DNA of 64,000 nucleotides from UBA2882 sp051877575 (lineage in GTDB: Bacteria; Bacillota; Clostridia; Lachnospirales; Lachnospiraceae): assembly GCA_051877575.1 (NCBI GenBank), contig JBJEJA010000047.1:139879-203878 (forward strand). Reading direction: 5' to 3'. The stretch's first letter is position 1. Every line of letters starts with the position of its first letter. Shown piece after piece: positions 22,733 to 31,132 of this stretch. The notes below the pieces were generated by a model. The model searched no databases, was not told the origin of the DNA, and saw nothing but the letters and a program-made list of their open reading frames with translations. A program made the position numbers and the translations under genes.

Positions 22733-23062
22733 TTACACCTCCTTAATTTCCATTGATACAAAATCATCATATTCTTTGGCGATTTCTTCAAATCCTAAGT
22801 AAGCAGCCGCTAAAAGCAGGCTCGCATCATGTCCCGGCAGATCTTTGATCAGGAATTTCATGGAACCGTCCTTTTTATCTGCGGACTGTTCAAATTCATC
22901 CTCACAGAAACGCTCAATGGCATTCTGTGTATTGATTGCCAGCACGGAGATCGATGCACACACAATATCACTGCCGTAATCGGCTGCACCCGCGTGTCCC
23001 CTAATCTCAAATCCTTTTATTACATTTGAAGCTTTATCGCACAACATCGTTATGGCTGTCAT
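22733..23062 (-). CDS. prp: Ribosomal-processing cysteine protease Prp
   Basis: Cleaves the N-terminus of bL27. The catalytic pair is His in RGHAGAADYG (about 23) and Cys in DIVCASIS (about 35). 109 residues. It sits between rplU and rpmA as in other Firmicutes. Confidence 0.95.
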   Translation of the reverse strand: MTAITMLCDKASNVIKGFEIRGHAGAADYGSDIVCASISVLAINTQNAIERFCEDEFEQSADKKDGSMKFLIKDLPGHDASLLLAAAYLGFEEIAKEYDDFVSMEIKEV

Positions 23063-23078
23063 TTATGCCACCTGATTA

Positions 23079-23384
23079 TTAAGCATTAATCTTCTCAATT
23101 TTAACCTGAGTGTATGCTTGTCTATGACCATTTTTCTTGTGATAACCTGTTTTTCTCTTGTACTTGTAAACGATTACCTTTTTGCCTCTGCCCTGATCCA
23201 TAACAGTTGCCGTTACGGAAGAAGAAGCTACGTCGGAACCGACTTTTAAGCCGTTATCACTTACTGCAAGAACCTGGTCAAATGTTACAGTGCTTCCGGT
23301 CTCGGCATCTAATTTTTCAACTCTGATGACATCACCCTCGGAAACTTTGTACTGCTTTCCACCTGTTGCAATAATTGCGTACAT
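23079..23384 (-). CDS. rplU: Ribosomal protein bL21
   Basis: 101-residue 50S protein starting MYAIIATGGKQYKVSEGD, with the C-terminal KRKTGYHKKNGHRQ pattern. First gene of the rplU-prp-rpmA-obg run; AGGAGG lies before the ATG. Confidence 0.97.
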   Translation of the reverse strand: MYAIIATGGKQYKVSEGDVIRVEKLDAETGSTVTFDQVLAVSDNGLKVGSDVASSSVTATVMDQGRGKKVIVYKYKRKTGYHKKNGHRQAYTQVKIEKINA

Positions 23385-23464
23385 AAGGCACCTCCTAATA
23401 ATTACTCGCTAACTGCGGTGGTGTCTCAAAAGGACACACTTTTACCTCGTTATGCGGCATACCG
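23385..23464 (-). ncRNA. 5' leader of rplU, probable L21 leader
   Basis: About 80 nt between promoter and rplU. It contains the hairpin GTGTCC-TTTTG-AGACAC, of the kind seen in the known L21 leader RNA of Firmicutes, plus two related phrases (CCGCATAACGAG and CCGCAGTTAGCGAG). L21 leaders are thought to mediate feedback by the ribosomal protein. The family match needs a covariance-model search. Confidence 0.5.
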
Positions 23465-23468
23465 TAGT

Positions 23469-23498
23469 ATAATAGCATGCGACAATGTCAATTGTCAA
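23469..23498 (-). promoter_or_regulatory. Promoter of the rplU operon
   Basis: Minus strand: TTGACA (23498-23493), 18-nt spacer, TATTAT (23474-23469). A second TTGACA lies inside the spacer. Confidence 0.7.
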
Positions 23499-24057
23499 GC
23501 CCCGAAAAGGCATTTTTTGCAAAGAAATAGGCGATCATCTGGCTTCTGGAAGAAAATTCCGCCGTCTTTAACAATTCCCGGCATTCTTCTTTAGAATAAA
23601 ATTCTGCCTGAATCTGTTCATTATCGGAAGTATGGTCGGAAAATTCTCCTTCCGCTTCCACAATGACAATCCTCGTCTGAATATCCGAGATCGCCACCGC
23701 AGCAAAGGACGGCGGCAGAATATCAATGATCCGCTTGAGCTTCAATCCCGTTTCTTCATATAATTCACGTGCCGCACATTCTTCTATGGTTTCACCGGGC
23801 TCTATCAGGCCGGCACAGAGATTATAGATTGTGCGGTTAATGCCCATGCGGAATTCTTTCAGCAGCAACAATTTATCATTGCAAAGAACCACCATGGAAA
23901 TTCCGCTGACCGATTTTCCAAGATCTTCTTTGTCCGGTATTTCGCTGCGACTGACAATTTCATACTTTTTTTCTTTTCCTGCTTTATTCAGATAAGTTAG
24001 CTCATAGTTTTTCAGATACTTACCGTCTCTGACCTTCTCAATGCCTAACAGTTTCAT
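23488..24057 (-). CDS. NUDIX hydrolase, ADP-ribose pyrophosphatase type
   Basis: About 189 residues. A full Nudix box is visible (GLIEPGETIEEC, then AARELYEETGL), preceded by the upstream beta-sheet region typical of ADP-ribose pyrophosphatases. ATG 24057 follows GAGGTGGG. It overlaps the end of the RNase E/G gene by 20 nt, so it belongs to that operon. The substrate is presumed, not read. Confidence 0.88.
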   Translation of the reverse strand: MKLLGIEKVRDGKYLKNYELTYLNKAGKEKKYEIVSRSEIPDKEDLGKSVSGISMVVLCNDKLLLLKEFRMGINRTIYNLCAGLIEPGETIEECAARELYEETGLKLKRIIDILPPSFAAVAISDIQTRIVIVEAEGEFSDHTSDNEQIQAEFYSKEECRELLKTAEFSSRSQMIAYFFAKNAFSGLDN

Positions 24058-25216
24058 ATAATCCCACCTCACACAACTGATCTTTCAAAGGAATATCTTT
24101 TTTCTGCCTTGTAATTTCCACAAGCCCCAAAGGCGTAATATCCACCACATCCGCTTTGACATAGTCCATAGCCATATTCTCGCGAAGTCTGTTTAGCAAT
24201 GCCGCATCTTCAGTCTTGGAATTGTTGCTGATAAAATCCACGATCACGATTCCCGTGATATTACGGGATGTCAAAATATACGGAATCATCTCGGCAGCCT
24301 CCCTGTTTGTCAGGGAACAAAGTTCTTTTTTGCTCATCTTTTTCATATTCTTGCCCGAATTAACATCTATGACCGTCAAAGCCTCTGTGGGTTCAATGAC
24401 AAGATACCCGCCCGACTTCAGCCATACCGTTCTGCTGACCGCTTCATGCAGTTTCCCTTTCAATCCGTAAAGTGCCTGCAGCGAAAAACTCTCATCCGTA
24501 TAAATTTGTAGCATTTGTGTCAAATTTCGGGGAAGCGATTGACTCAATCGGTCAAATTCATCCGGATGATCCGTAACAAGTTTTGTGACTTTTCTGAAAT
24601 CCACTCTGGAAATCTGATCCTCTGCAAAAGCAGGCCCTTCGTATAATTGAGAATATATGGTTCTGCTCTCCGCATTTTTAAGCATTATCTTCAGATTTTG
24701 GCAAAGAGTTTGGATTTCATCCGTAAGGAGTCGATATTCTTCTTTCTCCAAAGAAGCCGCATTTGTCCGGATAATACAGGACATTCCTTCACTGACGAAG
24801 GGTGTACACATGGCAAAAAATTCTTCCTTTAAAGCAGCCGGAAGTTTCTTGGAACAGACAACTCCTCCGGGTTTGCTTGTTACAACACAGTAAATGCCGG
24901 TCAGGGATAGTTCGGCAGACAATACCGCTTCCTTTGTCTTCACCGCATCCTTTACTACCTGCACCGGAATACGCATTTCACATTTACAGACCGTCAGTTC
25001 TTCCCCGGTAAGCGGCAGAAAACCGCAGACACCTTTCCGGTATTCCACAAAAGCCGCTTTCAGATTAGGCAGGATATTACTGACCCTTCCCACAAATATT
25101 TTATTCATATCCCGGCTTTCGCGGGTATCAAAAGCCGCCAGATGCAGCTTGTCATCTACAATGGAAAAGAATCCTCTTTTCTTTTCTATATCGGTAAAAA
25201 TCACCGTCTGCTCCAT
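24038..25216 (-). CDS. rng: Ribonuclease E/G family protein
   Basis: Endoribonuclease of the RNase E/G family, about 392 residues. The N-terminal S1-like part (FVGRVSNILPNLKAAFVEY) is followed by the DNase I-like catalytic region with the metal-binding TVIDVNSGK and later IVIVDFI. It lacks the long C-terminal scaffold of RNase E, so RNase G-like. ATG 25216 (MEQTVIF) has AGGAAAGG upstream. Confidence 0.92.
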   Translation of the reverse strand: MEQTVIFTDIEKKRGFFSIVDDKLHLAAFDTRESRDMNKIFVGRVSNILPNLKAAFVEYRKGVCGFLPLTGEELTVCKCEMRIPVQVVKDAVKTKEAVLSAELSLTGIYCVVTSKPGGVVCSKKLPAALKEEFFAMCTPFVSEGMSCIIRTNAASLEKEEYRLLTDEIQTLCQNLKIMLKNAESRTIYSQLYEGPAFAEDQISRVDFRKVTKLVTDHPDEFDRLSQSLPRNLTQMLQIYTDESFSLQALYGLKGKLHEAVSRTVWLKSGGYLVIEPTEALTVIDVNSGKNMKKMSKKELCSLTNREAAEMIPYILTSRNITGIVIVDFISNNSKTEDAALLNRLRENMAMDYVKADVVDITPLGLVEITRQKKDIPLKDQLCEVGLYETVRH

Positions 25217-25238
25217 GGATGGTATCCCGTATCCTTTC

Positions 25239-25931
25239 CTATCTGTCCCTGCCCACATCATCTAAAGGAATCAAATTTCCGTTCTCATTGCGGGTATAGG
25301 TTTCTTCCCTCGTTACAATAAAATCAAATTCTCCCGGTTTTTCCTTACAAAAATCATAATAAGCTTCCATAACCATGCCCGGCTTGATATTGCCGCTGCT
25401 GCTGGCATCTACCAGAAGATAAATCTGCGCTTGATCTGACCGGAAATCAAAAATACCTTCTTTTAAATTAAACAATCTGGTACTTTTCTTGGTCTCTTTC
25501 TCGTAAGGAATTTCCTCCTGCGCCATAAACGCATCAAAGTTGTCTCCAAAATGAAATGCGGGTTCATGACCCGGACGGATTTTAACCGTATATCCGGCAG
25601 CCGCCACACTTGCCATGGCATTTCCGGCATTTTCCGGCAAAGCTTTTACCGAAAGAATGTCAACTCCCTCTGCCATGGTCTGATTCAGTTGTTTTTTCAT
25701 TTGCTCCGTGGACATCTGCTCCGTCAACTCTATGTCCAGATATTCTCCGTTGCTGTATAACCCTACACCCAGCGGTGCCGCAAAGGACATAATCTGATGC
25801 GGACTGAACCCTGTCGTATAGGCAATGGGGATTTCCGCCCTGCGGATCGCCTTTTGGAAATACCGCATCATATCCAGATGACCAATGAAAATCATGGAGC
25901 CGTATTTTGAAAATTTAATTCGATATTTCAT
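25239..25931 (-). CDS. TIGR03936-family radical SAM-associated protein (DUF2344)
   Basis: 230 residues starting MKYRIKFSKYGSMIFIGHLD, the hallmark of this family, which nearly always lies beside a TIGR03960 radical SAM gene and RNase E/G, as here. In some bacteria the two are fused. Function is unknown; a role in RNA modification is often supposed. Confidence 0.9.
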   Translation of the reverse strand: MKYRIKFSKYGSMIFIGHLDMMRYFQKAIRRAEIPIAYTTGFSPHQIMSFAAPLGVGLYSNGEYLDIELTEQMSTEQMKKQLNQTMAEGVDILSVKALPENAGNAMASVAAAGYTVKIRPGHEPAFHFGDNFDAFMAQEEIPYEKETKKSTRLFNLKEGIFDFRSDQAQIYLLVDASSSGNIKPGMVMEAYYDFCKEKPGEFDFIVTREETYTRNENGNLIPLDDVGRDR

Positions 25932-25954
25932 AAAAACCTCTCGCCGTCGTATCG

Positions 25955-27823
25955 TTATACTCTTTCTTCAAAACAGATGCCTGTCCCAAAACGGGCGGCA
26001 CCGCAACCCTGACATGCCAATTTGCAATTTGGTGTCACTTCTTCCTTTAATGCACGCTGCCATTCCCGTTTTAAAAACTCCTTGGTCACGCCGCAGCTGA
26101 TAAAATCCCATGGGAATTTTTCATCCAGACTTCTTTCTCTGGTCGTATAAAAATCTACGGACAGCCCGCAGGCATCAAAGCATTCCATCCACACGTCATG
26201 CTTGTAATATTCTCCCCAGGCATCGTATATACAACCTCTCTTATAAGCCATATAAATAACATCCGCAACCCTGCGGTCTCCTCTGGCCAAAATTCCTTCC
26301 AGAACAGATACATCGGCCTCATGCCAGTTGTATTTGATGCTTTTTTTATTCAACTGTTCCAAAACGGCAGTCTTTACCGTGTGCGCTTTATCCAAAAACT
26401 GCTCCTTTGTACACATAGGTGCCCATTGGAACGGTGTAAACGGTTTCGGAATAAAAAAGGATGTGCTTGCCGTGATCTGAACCTTACCGTTTCGTTTTTC
26501 TTTCGGTACGGTCTCATAATAAAGCTTGGCGATTTCATTACTAAGCTCTGCAATGCCTCTGGCATCTGCTTCTGTTTCCGTCGGAAGCCCCAGCATAAAA
26601 TATAATTTCACCTTATTCCAGCCGCCTTCAAATGCAAGTTTTGCCCCATTCAAAATGACTTCTTCGGTCAATCCTTTGTTGATCACATTCCGCATCCTCT
26701 GAGTGCCTGCTTCCGGGGCAAAGGTCAGGCTGCTTTTTTTCACATCCTGTACTTTACTCATGACATCCAGAGAAAAGGCATCAATCCTCAACGAAGGAAG
26801 GGAAATATTCACATGCCGTTCTTTACAAATGTCTATGAGATAGTCCATCAGCTCCGGCAGTTTGGAAAAATCGCTGGAGCTCAAAGAACTCAGGGAAATT
26901 TCTTCATGACCGGTTGCTTTTAACATTTCAAGAGCATATTTTTCCAAAAATTCCAAAGAACGCTCCCTGACAGGACGGTAAAGCTGTCCCGCCTGACAAA
27001 ACCGGCAGCCGCGGATGCAACCGCGCTGAATCTCCAGCACAACACGGTCCTGTGTGACCTTCATAAAGGGAACAACCGGCTTCGCGGGATAATAGGTATC
27101 ACTTAATTCCGTTACCAGTTCCTTTGTAATTGTTTTGGGTAACCCCGGCTCCGTCGGATAAAAATCGGCAATGGTACCGTCATCATGATAGGTTGTCTCA
27201 TAAAACTGCGGTGCATAAATGCCCGGCAGCTTTCCGGCTTCCAACAAAAAGTCTCTGCGGCTTTTTCCCATATCACGGTAATCTTTATACAAATCCAATA
27301 AAACCCTGTACTGTGTCTCTCCTTCTCCGATATAAAACAGATCAAAAAAGGGTGCCAGCGGCTCGGGATTGTAAGAACAGGGGCCTCCACCGATGACAAT
27401 CGGATCCTCCCATGTACGATCCTTTGCAAAGATCGGTATCCCGGACAGATCCAAAACCTGTAAAATATTGGTATAACACATTTCGTATTGTATCGTAATA
27501 CCGAGAAAATCAAAATTTTTCACGGGATCCTGAGATTCCAGTGCAAACAGCGGAATATGCTCCTTTCTCATAATCTCATCCAGATCCATCCACGGGGAAT
27601 AGACCCGTTCGCACCAGGTATCTTCAAATTGATTCAGCATATCATACAAAATCTGAATCCCGAGATGTGACATTCCAATCTCGTAAACATCAGGAAAGCA
27701 CATGGCAAAACGAATATCCACGCGCTCTCTGTCTTTCATGATGGAATTTACTTCACCGCCGATATATCGGGCGGGCTTATCAATCTTTAATAAAATTTCA
27801 TCAGTTAATGCTAGTTTTCTCAT
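25955..27823 (-). CDS. TIGR03960-family B12-binding radical SAM protein
   Basis: 622 residues. The N-terminal cobalamin-binding-like region (DVYEIGMSHLGIQILYDML) precedes the radical SAM core with RGCIRGCRFCQAG (cluster cysteines of CxxxCxxC) near residue 270. The C-terminus has a CxxC-type end (LACQGCGAARFG). Paired with the DUF2344 gene downstream. Reaction unknown. Confidence 0.92.
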   Translation of the reverse strand: MRKLALTDEILLKIDKPARYIGGEVNSIMKDRERVDIRFAMCFPDVYEIGMSHLGIQILYDMLNQFEDTWCERVYSPWMDLDEIMRKEHIPLFALESQDPVKNFDFLGITIQYEMCYTNILQVLDLSGIPIFAKDRTWEDPIVIGGGPCSYNPEPLAPFFDLFYIGEGETQYRVLLDLYKDYRDMGKSRRDFLLEAGKLPGIYAPQFYETTYHDDGTIADFYPTEPGLPKTITKELVTELSDTYYPAKPVVPFMKVTQDRVVLEIQRGCIRGCRFCQAGQLYRPVRERSLEFLEKYALEMLKATGHEEISLSSLSSSDFSKLPELMDYLIDICKERHVNISLPSLRIDAFSLDVMSKVQDVKKSSLTFAPEAGTQRMRNVINKGLTEEVILNGAKLAFEGGWNKVKLYFMLGLPTETEADARGIAELSNEIAKLYYETVPKEKRNGKVQITASTSFFIPKPFTPFQWAPMCTKEQFLDKAHTVKTAVLEQLNKKSIKYNWHEADVSVLEGILARGDRRVADVIYMAYKRGCIYDAWGEYYKHDVWMECFDACGLSVDFYTTRERSLDEKFPWDFISCGVTKEFLKREWQRALKEEVTPNCKLACQGCGAARFGTGICFEERV

Positions 27824-28172
27824 AATCTAAAGTATAAGTGAAATCCTCCACAAAATCAATGACCTTATGGGAATAATCCCTTTGAATCGCGGTCTGTAAG
27901 TTTTTGGTAAATGTACCGTTTTCCGATTCCAGAGTAAAATGATACATGCAAAGCGCACCGAATAAAAGAACGGATAAAACCAAACGAAACCTCCCGTAAA
28001 ACCTACTTTTACCGTCTGTCCGGTCCTGATTGGGCGTTTCTTCATCCGTATACGCATTGCCCGGAGACGCAATCCCCGCCAGAGTATTGACATGGCTGGC
28101 ATTGTTCCTCTGATATTCCCGAAGCCGCATGATCTGCTCCAACTTTTCATCCCTGCTTAATGTTTTATGCAT
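27801..28172 (-). CDS. Single-span membrane protein, unknown
   Basis: About 123 residues: a charged cytoplasmic N-terminus (MHKTLSRDEKLEQIMRLREY), one membrane helix near 63-79 and a ~45-residue outer part. It overlaps the next radical SAM gene by 23 nt, so it is first in that operon. Not a recognised family. It shows the low complexity typical of small bitopic proteins. Confidence 0.65.
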   Translation of the reverse strand: MHKTLSRDEKLEQIMRLREYQRNNASHVNTLAGIASPGNAYTDEETPNQDRTDGKSRFYGRFRLVLSVLLFGALCMYHFTLESENGTFTKNLQTAIQRDYSHKVIDFVEDFTYTLDYEKTSIN

Positions 28173-28220
28173 ATATAACACCTGCCCATATAATCATAGA
28201 CTGCCGCCTCAGAGAACATT

Positions 28221-28361
28221 GTTTGCAAATTGTAACAGATATCAAAGGAAACCTTTATATAAACGCCAACACTTAGATTGTGTTTTTTGCCAATCTTATG
28301 TATCGTTACGTTTTTATAGAGCAAAAGCGTGTTTCCGTGATATCTGTTACAATTTGCAAAC
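28221..28361. repeat. 141-bp nested inverted repeat (MITE or long-hairpin RNA)
   Basis: Perfect 24-bp arms (28221-28244 and 28338-28361). Inside are further matching pairs in nested order: GGAAAC/GTTTCC, TAAACG/CGTTT and AGATTG/CAATCT. The whole folds into one long hairpin. It fills much of the 310-bp gap between the his cluster and the radical SAM operon. No second copy was noticed in this window. Element type undecided. Confidence 0.7.
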
Positions 28362-28426
28362 TCATTTTTTTCTCAAGACGGTATCGCTTTTTATCATTTT
28401 ATGCAGGTTGTACCTGCCATATGTAA

Positions 28427-28472
28427 AAAAATAGAGGGCTGCCATGCTTAGAATCAAACTGCATTACAACCC
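28427..28472 (-). terminator. Terminator of the his cluster
   Basis: Minus strand: GGGTTG pairs with CAGCCC (28467-28472 and 28436-28441) around an extended foldback, then a run of seven U (plus AAAAAAA at 28425-28431). Confidence 0.7.
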
Positions 28473-28482
28473 TTTATTATTT

Positions 28483-29766
28483 TCAGCGTTTTGCCAGATC
28501 GCTTGTGATTTCTTCCCAGGTAACTCCTTTTTCCACCATCAGTACCATCATGTGGTACAGGAAATCGGAAATCTCGTATTTAATTTCCTCCGGATTGGGG
28601 TTTTTGGCAGCAATGACAATCTCCGTCGCTTCCTCACCCAGTTTCTTCAAAATCTTATCAATACCTTTGTCAAACAGATAATTGGTATAGGAGCCTTCTT
28701 TGGGATGCAGCTTTCTGTCTTTGATAATATTGGTAACATTTTCAAAAACAGTCAGCGGATTTTCCACATCCTCTTCTTCCATCGGAATGAGATCTCGGTA
28801 AAAACAGCTGTAATTGCCGGTGTGGCAGGCCGCCCCAATCTGTTTCACTTTGGCTAGTAGTGTATCGTTATCACAATCCACGCTCAGGCTCTTTACATAT
28901 TGGAAATGACCGCTGGTCATACCTTTTACCCACAATTCTTTGCGGCTGCGGCTGTAATAAGTCATCTTACCGGTACGGCATGTCTTGTTGTAGGCTTCCT
29001 CATTCATATATGCCACCATCAGCACCTGTCCCGACTGATAATCCTGAACAACAACCGGTACCAGCCCGTCCGGACCGAGCTTAAATTCGCTGAATGGCAT
29101 CTGTGGTTTAAAGATATGTACATCAATGCCTCTCTGCGACGCAATTTCCTTAATGGAATCCAGTTCTTTCAGATTTTCATTGACCAAAGCACCGGATATG
29201 CCGCTGATTTTTTCGTTTTCCAAAAGGGAAAGAATTTTATCAAGAGAAATTTCAGGCAACATGGCAACCATCGGAAGAAGACTGATCTGTATTGCCTGCT
29301 TAAGTGCATGCTCATCCATGCAGAAAAGCTCATCCGCATATTCTTCCAATGCCTTGGGATCCGTCATGATCTGTTCCGCAGACATAAATGAAGCCCCGAT
29401 CTTTTCCCTTCCGAATTTTTTGGAAACCTCCTCCAGTATTTCAAAAGCAGATGTTTTATTTAAGTTTAAGATTGCTTTTTTACAACCGGCATAAAGGATT
29501 TTTTTCACATCCTCCATACGCTTGATATTCCCTGCTCCATAAACAGGAATTCCAACATTTTCTGCAATCTGCTTCATAATAAGGATTGCTTCTTCATGGG
29601 TTGCGTCATTATATGAAAGATCAAAAACAATAAGCGCATCCGCTTCGGAATCCGCGTATTCCGTTGCCAGGGAAACCGGATCCATGGAAAGAATCGTCGT
29701 ATCATTCAGACCTTTGATTGCTTTTTTTTCGGACAAGTAAATACATGCCACAAATTTTTTACTCAT
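28483..29766 (-). CDS. hisIE: HisF-like / HisI / HisE fusion protein
   Basis: 427 residues with three parts. 1-~215 resembles a HisA/HisF TIM barrel (IKGLNDTTILSMDPVSLA, GIPVYGAGNIKRMEDVKKIL), but the catalytic Asp of HisF strand 1 is replaced (CIYLS instead of CLDV). 228-325 is HisI, phosphoribosyl-AMP cyclohydrolase, with zinc residues in DCDNDTLL and HTGNYSCF. 340-427 is HisE, phosphoribosyl-ATP pyrophosphatase (KLGEEATE). Steps 2 and 3 of histidine synthesis; the barrel is probably non-catalytic. Confidence 0.9.
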   Translation of the reverse strand: MSKKFVACIYLSEKKAIKGLNDTTILSMDPVSLATEYADSEADALIVFDLSYNDATHEEAILIMKQIAENVGIPVYGAGNIKRMEDVKKILYAGCKKAILNLNKTSAFEILEEVSKKFGREKIGASFMSAEQIMTDPKALEEYADELFCMDEHALKQAIQISLLPMVAMLPEISLDKILSLLENEKISGISGALVNENLKELDSIKEIASQRGIDVHIFKPQMPFSEFKLGPDGLVPVVVQDYQSGQVLMVAYMNEEAYNKTCRTGKMTYYSRSRKELWVKGMTSGHFQYVKSLSVDCDNDTLLAKVKQIGAACHTGNYSCFYRDLIPMEEEDVENPLTVFENVTNIIKDRKLHPKEGSYTNYLFDKGIDKILKKLGEEATEIVIAAKNPNPEEIKYEISDFLYHMMVLMVEKGVTWEEITSDLAKR

Positions 29767-29831
29767 TTTTAAATATCTCCGTTCTGCGTAAAAATCATTT
29801 TCTTATGTAAAATCCGGCCGGATAACAAACA

Positions 29832-30422
29832 TTATGTCAAGGATCCCTTTGTACTGGGTACATCCGTACATCTGGGCTCCATGGAAGTCGCCATATCCAG
29901 TGCCTTTGCAAAAGCCTTGAACATTGCTTCGATAACGTGGTGATCATTATCTCCGGCCAACATGCGGATATGCAGGTTCATGCCGCTGCTGTAGGAAACC
30001 GCATAGAAAAATTCTTTGACAAGCTGGGTATCCATATCTCCCACAAATTCTCCCTGAAAAGATGCATCCATGGAAAAATACGGTCTGCCGCACAGATCAA
30101 TGGAACATAATACCAGTGCTTCGTCCATGGGCAGGACAAAGAACCCATAACGGCTGATGCCTTTTTTATCGCCTACCGCCTTAGCAATGGCAGTTCCGAG
30201 GACAATGCCGCAGTCCTCGACGGTATGATGTGCATCCACTTCCAGATCTCCGGCAGCCTGAAGCTCCAGATCAAAGTAACCGTGCTTTGCAAAGCCGGCA
30301 AACATATGATCCAAAAAACCAACCCCGGTCTTTACATTTGATTTTCCGGTTCCGTCCAATTCCAATGTCATGGAAATATCGGTTTCCGATGTTTTTCTTG
30401 TAATTTCTGCTTTTCTTCCCAT
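29832..30422 (-). CDS. hisB: Imidazoleglycerol-phosphate dehydratase
   Basis: Histidine step 6. 196 residues; duplicated HHTVED / DHHVIE metal motifs (AHHTVEDCG and DNDHHVIEA) are present. The phosphatase domain found in E. coli HisB is absent, as usual in Firmicutes. Confidence 0.97.
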   Translation of the reverse strand: MGRKAEITRKTSETDISMTLELDGTGKSNVKTGVGFLDHMFAGFAKHGYFDLELQAAGDLEVDAHHTVEDCGIVLGTAIAKAVGDKKGISRYGFFVLPMDEALVLCSIDLCGRPYFSMDASFQGEFVGDMDTQLVKEFFYAVSYSSGMNLHIRMLAGDNDHHVIEAMFKAFAKALDMATSMEPRCTDVPSTKGSLT

Positions 30423-30471
30423 ACTTCTACCTCGTTATTCCTTTTCTAAGCTCATATGCATTCCTTTTGCC

Positions 30472-31119
30472 TTACAGATGTGCCTTCAAATCATGAATCA
30501 ACTTCTTGATGCGCTCGGATTCCATTTTCATGCTCACCTGGTTGACGATCATCCTTGCAGACAGCGGACAGATTTCTTCCAATACCACAAGCCCGTTTTC
30601 CTTAAGCGTGGAACCGGTTTCCACAATATCCACGATGACATCGGAAAGTCCGACGATCGGTCCCAGCTCTACGGAACCGTTCAACTTAATAATGTCCACC
30701 GTCTGGTGTTTTTTGTTGTAAAAATAGTCCTTTGCAATTTTGGGATATTTGCTGGCAACACGGATCATTTCGTGATGCTGAAGCAGTTCCCTGGCACTCT
30801 CGGGACCGCATACGCACATACGGCATTTACCGAAACCGAGATCCAACACTTCATAAGCGCGTCTGCCCTCTTCCAACAGCGTATCCTTACCTACCACACC
30901 GATATCTGCAGCACCGTATTCCACATAGGTCGGTACATCCGGACCTTTTGCAAGGAAAAACTTGAATTTCAGCTCTTCATTGACAAAGATCAGTTTTCTG
31001 GTGTCTTTATCCTTCATTTCCTCACAGGTAATGCCGATTTCTTCCAAAAGCTCCAAAGTCTTTTTGGCAAGTCTGCCCTTTCCCAAGGCAAAGGTTATAT
31101 ATCTCATATCTTCACTCAT
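30472..31119 (-). CDS. hisG: ATP phosphoribosyltransferase, short form
   Basis: First step of histidine synthesis. 215 residues is the short form that lacks the regulatory domain and needs HisZ, encoded just upstream. Motifs: ITFALGKGRL near the start, GAADIGVVGKD and the PRPP-loop-like IVDIVETGSTL. Confidence 0.95.
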   Translation of the reverse strand: MSEDMRYITFALGKGRLAKKTLELLEEIGITCEEMKDKDTRKLIFVNEELKFKFFLAKGPDVPTYVEYGAADIGVVGKDTLLEEGRRAYEVLDLGFGKCRMCVCGPESARELLQHHEMIRVASKYPKIAKDYFYNKKHQTVDIIKLNGSVELGPIVGLSDVIVDIVETGSTLKENGLVVLEEICPLSARMIVNQVSMKMESERIKKLIHDLKAHL

Positions 31120-31132
31120 TTTACCATGTCTC

